Source: a virus. From it: a stretch of 38,508 nt of DNA. The position numbers were made by a program, and so were the translations under genes. Below the pieces are notes generated by a model. That model was given only the letters and a program-made list of their open reading frames with translations, did not search any database and was not told where the DNA came from. The stretch spans positions 1-38,508 of IMG/VR virus record IMGVR_UViG_3300024518_002736; one strand, 5' to 3'. Of the stretch, positions 22,854 to 28,594 are shown in pieces. Positions within the stretch are counted from its first letter, which is position 1; every line of letters starts with the position of its first letter.

Positions 22854-22962
22854 TAATTGGGTGTAATATGGGGTTGTTGTATATGATGACGTGAGGTATG
22901 GTTCTTGAGTCTGTGACTCTTGTATCCAGTGTTGTATACTATAGTTGTTTTGGTTCAGGGAG

Positions 22963-23014
22963 CTTGGGTCTCTTCTAAGATTCTTCGGCTTCGCGTCCCA
23001 AGAGCCAAGAATCT
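22963..23014 (+). other. Candidate RNA pseudoknot
   Basis: CTTGGG (22963-22968) pairs with CCCAAG (22997-23002), while AGATTCTTCGGCT (22978-22990) pairs with AGCCAAGAATCT (23003-23014) with one bulged C. The interleaved a-b-a'-b' order and directly adjacent 3' arms allow coaxial stacking. Confidence 0.5.
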
Positions 23015-23050
23015 CGTACAAGAACGATAATCGATAATCATGATGAACAT

Positions 23051-23080
23051 GAACAAGAACCATTGCTCTTCTTCTTGTTC
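23051..23080. repeat. 29-nt hairpin repeat, copy 1
   Basis: GAACAAGAA (23051-23059) pairs with TTCTTGTTC (23072-23080). Positions 23051-23079 match 23581-23609 except at two bases. It precedes the first small-gene cassette. Confidence 0.75.
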
Positions 23081-23152
23081 TTGCTCTTTGTTCTTCTTCT
23101 TGTTCGCGTACGCACGGGCTTTTGCTCCTCTTTATGTTCTTTTAGAAAGCCC

Positions 23153-23181
23153 TTTACTTTCTTAAAGTAAACGGGTATGCT
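23153..23181 (+). promoter_or_regulatory. Promoter of the first paralogous cassette
   Basis: TTTACT (23153-23158), 17-bp spacer, TATGCT (23176-23181). The leader ends in AAAAGGTGA before ATG 23228. Confidence 0.78.
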
Positions 23182-23227
23182 ATAGGTACTACTTAATAAA
23201 AAGTGGCAACAAACTAAAAGGTGAAAT

Positions 23228-23518
23228 ATGAAAACTTTAAGTAAAACTGAAAAAACCGCAGTGAAGAAGGTCAAAGCCCAAGCTACAGCGAAAGTTGAAG
23301 TCAAGGGAATAGGTGGCTACCTTGCCCCCGCTAATATAGTGGCAACAGGGAAGCAACCAAGAGCCAAGCACAACCAAGAATGGGTTGATGCTTTTGACGG
23401 TCTCACTATCGGCGACTTCATAGCTATTAAAAATAGCAACAAAGCGCTAGGTGGATTTCAACGAGATACTTCGGCTCTTCGTTATATGGTCAAGTACGGT
23501 TATATAACAATCGGGTAA
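23228..23518 (+). CDS. Small basic protein, first paralogue
   Basis: 96 residues, not recognised. A lysine/alanine-rich N-terminal third (TEKTAVKKVKAQATAK) precedes a folded C-terminal part with D-A-F-D-G-L-T-I-G-D-F and ends SALRYMVKYGYITIG. The last 15 residues share S, L, Y, K, G, I, T, I at matching positions with the C terminus of the protein at 23826-24131, so the two genes look paralogous. It has its own promoter and a strong intrinsic terminator, a self-contained cassette. Normal dinucleotide composition sets it apart from its neighbour. Function unknown. Confidence 0.75.
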   Translation: MKTLSKTEKTAVKKVKAQATAKVEVKGIGGYLAPANIVATGKQPRAKHNQEWVDAFDGLTIGDFIAIKNSNKALGGFQRDTSALRYMVKYGYITIG

Positions 23519-23524
23519 TCCCAG

Positions 23525-23556
23525 AATCCCCCTTGCTTCGGTAAGGGGGATTTCCT
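23525..23556 (+). terminator. Intrinsic terminator of the first cassette
   Basis: AATCCCCCTT (23525-23534) pairs perfectly with AAGGGGGATT (23543-23552), followed by TCCTCT. Confidence 0.75.
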
Positions 23557-23580
23557 CTAACCCATAATCAACAAGAACAA

Positions 23581-23609
23581 GAACAAGAATCATTCCTCTT
23601 CTTCTTGTT
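23581..23609. repeat. 29-nt hairpin repeat, copy 2
   Basis: AACAAGAA (23582-23589) pairs with TTCTTGTT (23602-23609). It matches copy 1 at 23051-23079 in 27 of 29 positions and is extended on its left by more AACAAG units from 23570. Confidence 0.75.
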
Positions 23610-23825
23610 GTTCAGCATAAGCATAAGATAAAGATAAACAAATCAAAACCCCAACTCGTATTCATGTTCATGCTCATGCTCATGTTGTTCTTGCATGTAT
23701 GCGTATATAGGCGTAGGCGCGTTACGCGGGTATAAAATAAACCCCTTTACTTTTATAGTAATTAGTATAAGGTAGTAGGTAGGTATTAAATAATTAATAC
23801 CGTTAATTAATAAAGGTAAATAAAA

Positions 23826-24131
23826 ATGGTTAATAAAAGTAAAGTTAGTACCGTAACTATAAACGGTAAAGCCTATAACCTAACCGCTAAAATAGCGGTA
23901 GCTAATACGGCTAGGCTAGGGGTTAATAACGCGTATATAGCTAATAGTATTTACGGTATAGCTACCGTAGGTAATATAGTTAATAAAAAAGCCTACCCTA
24001 ATACTAGGGTAGCTAGCGCTATTAAAACTAGCGCTTTAGCTAAAGCCGGCGTAACGCTAAATAGCTTAGTATTTAGTAAAAGCGGGCTAGGCTACTTTTT
24101 AAAGGCGGGTAATATAACTATTACTAGCTAA
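23826..24131 (+). CDS. Composition-constrained small protein, second paralogue
   Basis: 101 residues, not recognised. Because GA, CA, TG and TC are excluded from the DNA, the protein has no D, E, H, Q, C or W and no internal M. All serines use AGT or AGC and all phenylalanines TTT. It is rich in A, N, K, T, V, G and I. The C terminus (SGLGYFLKAGNITIT) keeps eight identities over 15 residues with the neighbouring gene at 23228, so it has a conserved fold despite the restriction. ATG follows AAAGGTAAATAAAA; the usual AGGTGA is changed to AGGTAA. A perfect terminator lies downstream. It looks functional rather than decayed. Confidence 0.82.
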   Translation: MVNKSKVSTVTINGKAYNLTAKIAVANTARLGVNNAYIANSIYGIATVGNIVNKKAYPNTRVASAIKTSALAKAGVTLNSLVFSKSGLGYFLKAGNITITS

Positions 24132-24145
24132 AGTAAAGGGCTATT

Positions 24146-24180
24146 AAACCCCGCTAACTTAACGGCTAGCGGGGTTTTTT
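24146..24180 (+). terminator. Intrinsic terminator of the constrained gene
   Basis: AAACCCCGCTA (24146-24156) pairs perfectly with TAGCGGGGTTT (24167-24177) across a ten-base loop, and the run of six T ends at 24180. Confidence 0.88.
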
Positions 24181-24332
24181 AATAGGGGCTAGGGGTAAGT
24201 ATAGGGGTTAAAAGTAAAAGGGTTTAAAACGTCTATAACTAAGCCTTAACGGTAGCCCCCACCCCCCTTATAGCAGTAGTTGTAGCGTTAGCTAAAGCGG
24301 TAAGTTTTGGAGAACCATTGTCCATGGATATT

Positions 24333-24403
24333 GAATTTTGCAAATTTGCCTTTACTAAATGCTTCAAATAAAGTTATCATTACATAAAATTTTGCAAAAT
24401 TTT
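24333..24403. promoter_or_regulatory. TTTTGCAAAATTTT operator-like sites at a late promoter
   Basis: AAAATTTTGCAAAATTTT (24386-24403) is a perfect 18-bp palindrome located just downstream of the -10 box. A related site, GAATTTTGCAAATTTG, lies at 24333-24348 just before the -35 box. TTGCAAAATTTT also occurs in the spacer of the promoter at 31773-31801. Confidence 0.6.
24351..24380 (+). promoter_or_regulatory. Promoter of the lysis/packaging module
   Basis: TTTACT (24351-24356), 18-bp spacer, TATCAT (24375-24380). It is flanked by the TTTTGCAAA sites. Confidence 0.68.
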
Positions 24404-24417
24404 TAGGAGAAAAGATC

Positions 24418-24594
24418 ATGGCTATTGGCTTAACAAACTGGTTTAAGAAAACTTTCCTAGACTACGAAGAAAAAACTGTCCGCAACCGAACCAAGAAAGG
24501 AAGATACGTAGCAGACGACCCCACCACAAAAAACATAAACGAAGCCTACAAGACTGTTATCAAACCTACGGCTACACCTACGCAGAAGAAATGA
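24418..24594 (+). CDS. Small protein upstream of the spanins
   Basis: 58 residues, basic, with an amphipathic N terminus (GLTNWFKKTFLDYEEK) and a proline/threonine-rich tail (KPTATPTQKK). TTAGGAGA precedes the ATG, and its stop overlaps the i-spanin start as ATGA. Its position at the head of the lysis genes and behind a late promoter suggests a late function, but it has no membrane span to support a holin. Not recognised. Confidence 0.65.
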   Translation: MAIGLTNWFKKTFLDYEEKTVRNRTKKGRYVADDPTTKNINEAYKTVIKPTATPTQKK

Positions 24595-25013
24595 AACTGG
24601 CTCTAGTCTTAGGGGGACTTTTGTTTGTATCGGCTTCTATTAATGCGATTATGTTCATTAAATTGGACAAAGCAAAAATAGAACTACAAACAGCCATCAG
24701 TAATCAACAAGTTTTGGAAAACACCATCAAACAACAAAATGAACAAATTGTAAAAGCCCTAGAATCAGCTAAAAAGACTCAAGCCCAGATTCAAAACCTG
24801 AACTCCCAATACTCTGCAAGCCAAGCGCAAGTAACGAACCTAAGAAATAAATTTGCTAAGCATAATCTCGAAGGCATGGCACTAGCCAAACCTGCGTTAT
24901 TAGAGGGCAAGATCAATAAAGCCTCCGCCAGAGTAGTGGCTAACTTAACCACAATAACCAATCCAGACCAATTTGATGAAAAAGCTGCTACTAATACCGC
25001 TACTACTAATTAA
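24591..25013 (+). CDS. Inner-membrane spanin subunit (Rz-like)
   Basis: 140 residues. An N-terminal uncleaved membrane anchor (LALVLGGLLFVSASINAIMF) is followed by a long glutamine-rich coiled coil (residues about 28-90), then a short alanine/threonine tail: the layout of a type II i-spanin. The downstream lipoprotein gene starts inside its 3' end in another frame, as in Rz/Rz1 pairs. Together they would span the periplasm and fuse inner and outer membranes during lysis, so the host should be Gram-negative. No endolysin or holin is recognisable next to it in the window. Confidence 0.72.
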   Translation: MKLALVLGGLLFVSASINAIMFIKLDKAKIELQTAISNQQVLENTIKQQNEQIVKALESAKKTQAQIQNLNSQYSASQAQVTNLRNKFAKHNLEGMALAKPALLEGKINKASARVVANLTTITNPDQFDEKAATNTATTN

Positions 25014-25362
25014 CGGTTGCTCTTCGTTCTCTTTATTTGGGGACAGAGCCAACCAACAACCACAAGTTAAGCCTGTGGAAGTAGTTACTGTGGCAAAAAG
25101 AGCACCAATCTATCATCCGCCACTCCCAGAACCCATTGAATCAGCTCCGATTGAGTGGAGAATACTCTCTCCGGACGTAATGCAAGCCTATTTAACCGCC
25201 ATTGAAGCGGGCGAAGAGCCAAGAATAGCGTATTATGGGTTGACTTCTCAAGGGTATGAGAATTTGAGCATGACAATGGGCGAAGTTACTCGTTATATAG
25301 AGCAAATTCTACATATTGTGGGGTACTATAAGGAATTAGACGAAGATGACGAAGAAAAATAA
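24976..25362 (+). CDS. Outer-membrane lipoprotein spanin subunit (Rz1-like)
   Basis: 128 residues from ATG 24976; an in-frame TTG immediately precedes it. The signal peptide KKLLLIPLLLINGC ends in a lipobox with the lipidated cysteine near residue 15. A proline-rich segment follows (YHPPLPEPIESAPIEW), typical of o-spanins, then a helical acidic C terminus. It overlaps the i-spanin gene by 38 bp in a different frame. It is longer than classical Rz1 (about 60 residues). It overlaps the terminase small subunit by 17 bp. Confidence 0.72.
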   Translation: MKKLLLIPLLLINGCSSFSLFGDRANQQPQVKPVEVVTVAKRAPIYHPPLPEPIESAPIEWRILSPDVMQAYLTAIEAGEEPRIAYYGLTSQGYENLSMTMGEVTRYIEQILHIVGYYKELDEDDEEK

Positions 25363-25828
25363 CAATAAACTCACTCCTCGCCAAGAAAAATTCGCCCAAA
25401 ACGTGGCAAAAGGCTTATCAAAGACGCAAGCAGCCATCGAAGCAGGATATTCGGTTAAAAATGCTCAAAAAGCGGGTACAGCGCTAGCTAGCGATCAAAA
25501 TCCTAAAATAAAGAACCGTATTCAGACGCTACAAACCCGTGCAGCCAATTTAGTGTCCTTAAATCTAGGCACACACCTCAACGACCTCAAAGATATTCGG
25601 AATGGAGCGGTGGGTGCGGGAATGTGGTCGGCAGCGGTAGCAGCAGAGGTCGCAAGAGGCAAAGCAGCGGGGCTATACGTCCATAAATCCGAATTAACCA
25701 TTAATAAGGTCGAAATGATGACTAAAGAAGAGATTTTAGTCAGAATGGACGAACTTTACTACGAATCAGGCGGAGTATTACCCAAAGGCGAGATAATTGA
25801 CCTAAATACCGAAGAATACGATGGCTAG
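25346..25828 (+). CDS. terS: Terminase small subunit
   Basis: 160 residues. The N-terminal DNA-binding region LTPRQEKFAQNVAKG with TQAAIEAGYS (residues about 9-36) is the typical helix-turn-helix of phage small terminase subunits, followed by an oligomerisation region. It recognises the packaging site and recruits the large subunit. It overlaps the preceding and following genes. A nucleotidyltransferase gene separates it from the large subunit, which is unusual. Confidence 0.88.
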   Translation: MTKKNNNKLTPRQEKFAQNVAKGLSKTQAAIEAGYSVKNAQKAGTALASDQNPKIKNRIQTLQTRAANLVSLNLGTHLNDLKDIRNGAVGAGMWSAAVAAEVARGKAAGLYVHKSELTINKVEMMTKEEILVRMDELYYESGGVLPKGEIIDLNTEEYDG

Positions 25829-26165
25829 CCGTCTAAGCGAAGTTTATAAGCAAAAACCCGCCCTCAAGCCCCTAATTACTAAAATAAAGGCAGATAAAGG
25901 GCGAATAAGGGGTAAAATACACCTTATTTGGCTTATTGGGAGCTTTGCTAAGGGTACTGCCACCCCCCAGAGCGACACCGATTTATTGATAGTACAGTAC
26001 AAAGATAACCTAGAAGATTGGAAAACAGAGCTAAGAAACGCCTTTCCTAACATTAAACTACAAACTCACCAGCTTTTACACGATAAGTGGGAAATGATCA
26101 AAGCAAAAGAATCGCGATTTTATCAAGGGGTTATAGAAGAAAAAGACCATATTGAGATTATATGA
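25821..26165 (+). CDS. MNT-type nucleotidyltransferase
   Basis: 114 residues of the polymerase-beta-like minimal nucleotidyltransferase fold: G40-S41-F-A-K-G followed by S51-D52-x-D54-L-L, the canonical G-S-x(n)-D-x-D metal-binding signature. No HEPN partner is adjacent. Cellular MNT proteins often AMP-ylate or CMP-ylate HEPN toxins or RNA. In phages, small nucleotidyltransferases of this type near terminases are uncharacterised. It overlaps both terminase genes (8 bp and 4 bp), so it is expressed with them. Confidence 0.82.
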   Translation: MASRLSEVYKQKPALKPLITKIKADKGRIRGKIHLIWLIGSFAKGTATPQSDTDLLIVQYKDNLEDWKTELRNAFPNIKLQTHQLLHDKWEMIKAKESRFYQGVIEEKDHIEII

Positions 26166-27679
26166 AACTCGATCTCAAAAACCTTCCCGAAGAAACGCTA
26201 AAGGAATACTACGAACTTACCGAACGGTTTAAAGAACTAAGCGAAGTTGAACAAGCACAACAAGAATTTTTAACTTTTGTCAAAAGCCAATGGCCAAGCT
26301 TCATTCAAGGTCACCATCATAAAATAGTAGCAGAAGCCTTTAACCGTATAGCCGATGGCAGCTTAAAACGGCTCATTATCAATATGCCACCAAGACACAC
26401 GAAAAGTGAGTTCGCGAGTTTTTTACTGCCCGCTTATTTGATTGGGCGTAACCCTGCGCTTAAAATCATACAAGCAACACATACGTCCGACCTTGCAGTG
26501 CGATTTGGTCGTAAGGTCAGGGATTTAATACAATCTGACATATATAAACGTATTTTCCCTGAAACCGTGCTTAACCCAGACTCAAAAGCAGCAGGAAAAT
26601 GGGAAACCATGGCAGAAAACCAACCCACAGTTCGTGGTGAGTATTATGCGGTAGGTACGGGAGGCGCGATCGCCGGACGGGGTGCAGACCTCTTTATTAT
26701 TGATGATCCTCATTCAGAGCAAGACGCCATGTCAAAAGTAGCCCTAGATGACGCTTACGAGTGGTACACTTCTGGACCACGGCAACGACTCCAACCTGGA
26801 GGTGCTATTGTTATTGTTATGACGCGTTGGTCAGTTAAAGACCTAACGGGGCGATTAATTAAAGACATGTCTCGTAGCGCCCAAAATGATCAATGGGAAG
26901 TTATAGAACTCCCCGCTATTTTGCCGAGCGGTGATGCCGTGTGGCCAGAATACTGGAAAGTTGAAGAACTAGAAGGCATTAAGGCTGCGTTGGGTAATGG
27001 ACCAAAATGGTTTGCACAATACATGCAATCCCCCACCTCAGAAGAAGGTGCATTAATTAAAAGAGAGTGGTGGCAAGAATGGCCAGAAAAGAAACCGCCC
27101 GAGTGCGAATATATTATACAAAGTTACGACACAGCATTTTTAAAGTCAGAAACTGCTGACTATTCAGCCATCACAACATGGGGAGTATTTTACCCTCATG
27201 GCAGGATTGGAGAAGACTTTTATCCAGGAGAAGCAGCCCATTTAATATTATTAGATTCGGTTAAGTCCCGTTTAGAATTTCCAGAGCTCAAGCGTAAGGC
27301 ATTAGAACTCTACGAGCATTGGGAACCGGATACTGTAATCATAGAAGCAAAAGGAAGCGGTACTCCACTTACCCAAGAACTAAGGCGGATAGGAATCCCC
27401 GTTCAAAACTTTACTCCCAGCAAAGGTGCAGATAAAGTAGCTCGGGTGAATGCATGTACACCACTATTTGAGTCGGGAATAATATGGAAACCCGACACAC
27501 ACTGGGCAACTGAAGTTGTTGAAGAATGTGCATCTTTCCCCAACGGCGATCATGACGATTTAGTTGACTCTATGTCTCAGGCTGTTTTACGTTTTCGGCA
27601 GGGAGGGTTTGTTCAACTGGCTTCTGATTACGAAGATTCTTTTGATGGTTATCGTCATAAACACATGGTGTATTATTAG
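26162..27679 (+). CDS. terL: Terminase large subunit
   Basis: 505 residues. The ATPase domain has the Walker A variant PPRHTKS (76-82) and Walker B LFIIDD (177-182). The RNase H-like nuclease domain shows YDTAF around residue 322 and HDDLVDS near residue 470. The protein powers DNA translocation into the procapsid and cuts the concatemer. The order terS, MNT protein, terL, glycosyltransferase, portal is read from one strand with overlapping or abutting genes. Confidence 0.95.
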   Translation: MKLDLKNLPEETLKEYYELTERFKELSEVEQAQQEFLTFVKSQWPSFIQGHHHKIVAEAFNRIADGSLKRLIINMPPRHTKSEFASFLLPAYLIGRNPALKIIQATHTSDLAVRFGRKVRDLIQSDIYKRIFPETVLNPDSKAAGKWETMAENQPTVRGEYYAVGTGGAIAGRGADLFIIDDPHSEQDAMSKVALDDAYEWYTSGPRQRLQPGGAIVIVMTRWSVKDLTGRLIKDMSRSAQNDQWEVIELPAILPSGDAVWPEYWKVEELEGIKAALGNGPKWFAQYMQSPTSEEGALIKREWWQEWPEKKPPECEYIIQSYDTAFLKSETADYSAITTWGVFYPHGRIGEDFYPGEAAHLILLDSVKSRLEFPELKRKALELYEHWEPDTVIIEAKGSGTPLTQELRRIGIPVQNFTPSKGADKVARVNACTPLFESGIIWKPDTHWATEVVEECASFPNGDHDDLVDSMSQAVLRFRQGGFVQLASDYEDSFDGYRHKHMVYY

Positions 27680-28564
27680 ATGAAGAAAAAATTGACCGTA
27701 GGTATGGCTACCTACGATGACTACCAAGGGGTGTTTTGGACGGTTCAAGCATTACGCATGTATCATCCTGAAGTGATGGATCAAGTAGAAATCATCGTTA
27801 TAGACAATAACCCCGACAGCGATCATGGCAAAGAAGTAAGACGGTTTTTTGAAGGCTACGACGCAGATTCAGGGCTATTTACTCAAGGCAATGTCCCTAA
27901 TGGACGCTATATCCCCTTTACAGAATATCAAAGCGCCTTTGTTAAAGGACAAGTATTTGAAGAAGCGCAAACTGATTTTGTTCTATGTTTAGATTGTCAC
28001 GTCTTTCTGGTTCCAGGCGCTTTACAGAAACTGATTAACTATTATGAGGCGTTCCCTAAAACTAAAGACCTCATACAAGGTCCACTTATCCACGACAATC
28101 TAGTAGACCATTTTACTCATTTAGAGCCTGAATGGAACGATCAATTCTTCGGTAATTGGGGGTGCTCTAACGAACTCATGGCGAAAGGCGACCCCTTCGA
28201 GATCCCGATGAACGGATGTGGCTTATTCTCTTGTGTAACCGAAAACTGGGTAGGTTTTAACCCTGCCTTCAGAGGCTTTGGAGGAGAAGAATGGTATATA
28301 CAAGAAAAATTTAGAAAACACGGAGGCAAGGTCTTATGCCTACCCTTTTTACAATGGATGCATCGGTTCCAGAGAATGGACACACCTGAGTATACTTCAG
28401 ACATGTACGACCGAATCAGAAATTTCCTTATAGGCTGGATGGAACTATACGAAAACAAAGAACACGCGGGGGTTCAGTCTATAGTAGAGAACTATGTAAA
28501 GTATGGATATTCTGAGGAAAAAATCAAAGAACTACTAGATACGTTCCCAGATAATTATTTGTAA
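27680..28564 (+). CDS. GT2-type glycosyltransferase in the packaging module
   Basis: 294 residues. The GT-A start LTVGMATYDDYQGV, the strand V-E-I-I-V-I-D-N-N, a D-C-H in place of the usual D-x-D (CLDCHVFL) and the late G-G-E-E-W-Y motif resemble family 2 glycosyltransferases, particularly the polypeptide-N-acetylgalactosaminyltransferase-like branch. It starts on the base after the large terminase stop codon. Its substrate could be a virion protein, phage DNA or the host surface; location in the head module favours the virion or DNA, which is inference. Confidence 0.82.
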   Translation: MKKKLTVGMATYDDYQGVFWTVQALRMYHPEVMDQVEIIVIDNNPDSDHGKEVRRFFEGYDADSGLFTQGNVPNGRYIPFTEYQSAFVKGQVFEEAQTDFVLCLDCHVFLVPGALQKLINYYEAFPKTKDLIQGPLIHDNLVDHFTHLEPEWNDQFFGNWGCSNELMAKGDPFEIPMNGCGLFSCVTENWVGFNPAFRGFGGEEWYIQEKFRKHGGKVLCLPFLQWMHRFQRMDTPEYTSDMYDRIRNFLIGWMELYENKEHAGVQSIVENYVKYGYSEEKIKELLDTFPDNYL

Positions 28565-28594
28565 TAATGAAAAGATATGATAGAGTAGATTTTC

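Larger units (their letters stand above)
22560..23227. other. Long non-coding stretch with hairpins, TATTGGCT repeats and a pseudoknot
   Basis: No convincing gene is seen. In order it holds a TTTACT box at 22579 without a good -10, a GTTGTT/AACAAC hairpin at 22604-22619, a CCCCC/GGGGG hairpin at 22667-22688, TATTGGCT repeats at 22808-22853, a pseudoknot-like structure at 22963-23014, a GAACAAGAA hairpin at 23051-23080 and the promoter at 23153-23181. Reverse-strand open frames here are artefacts of the GAA/TTC simple repeats. Confidence 0.7.
23519..23825. other. Non-coding spacer between the two cassettes
   Basis: No gene is seen. It contains the first cassette's terminator, the second 29-nt hairpin repeat (23581-23609), a run of TTCATG/CTCATG hexamers at 23661-23684, a sharp composition change at 23701 and the leader of the second cassette. 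That leader has a TTTACT box at 23746-23751 but no TATGCT at the usual 17-bp distance; TATAAG at 23766-23771 is nearer than normal. Confidence 0.7.
23701..24231. other. 531-bp block in which T is never followed by C or G on either strand
   Basis: Reading every step from 23701 to 24231, the dinucleotides TC, TG, GA and CA are absent except for the TG of the ATG at 23826-23828. All other dinucleotides occur. Equivalently, each run of A/T bases begins with T and ends with A, and no single A or T stands between G/C bases. In the adjacent gene these four steps make up roughly one in five. The left border is sharp: CATG-rich repeats stop at 23700. On the right the rule is first broken at 24232 (TC), then at 24260 (CA), and is lost by 24300. 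The block covers leader, gene and terminator alike. Confidence 0.95.

Noticed and set aside
23038-23304. Reverse-strand open frame rich in R, K, S and C
   Set aside because: It is the product of GAA/TTC simple repeats and overlaps a forward gene with its own promoter and ribosome binding site.
23569-23700. CRISPR-like or satellite array, from AACAAG and TTCATG repeats
   Set aside because: The units are 6-nt simple repeats without spacers, and no cas genes are present. The Cas4-like nuclease belongs to the replication operon.
23701-24231. Diversity-generating retroelement target or decayed pseudogene
   Set aside because: No reverse transcriptase or template repeat is visible, the pattern is not A-specific variation, the frame is intact, and the rule extends over non-coding DNA.
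24232-24300. Extending the TpS-free block further right
   Set aside because: TC occurs at 24232 and CA/TG at 24260 and beyond. The rule is only partly followed here, so the strict block was ended at 24231.
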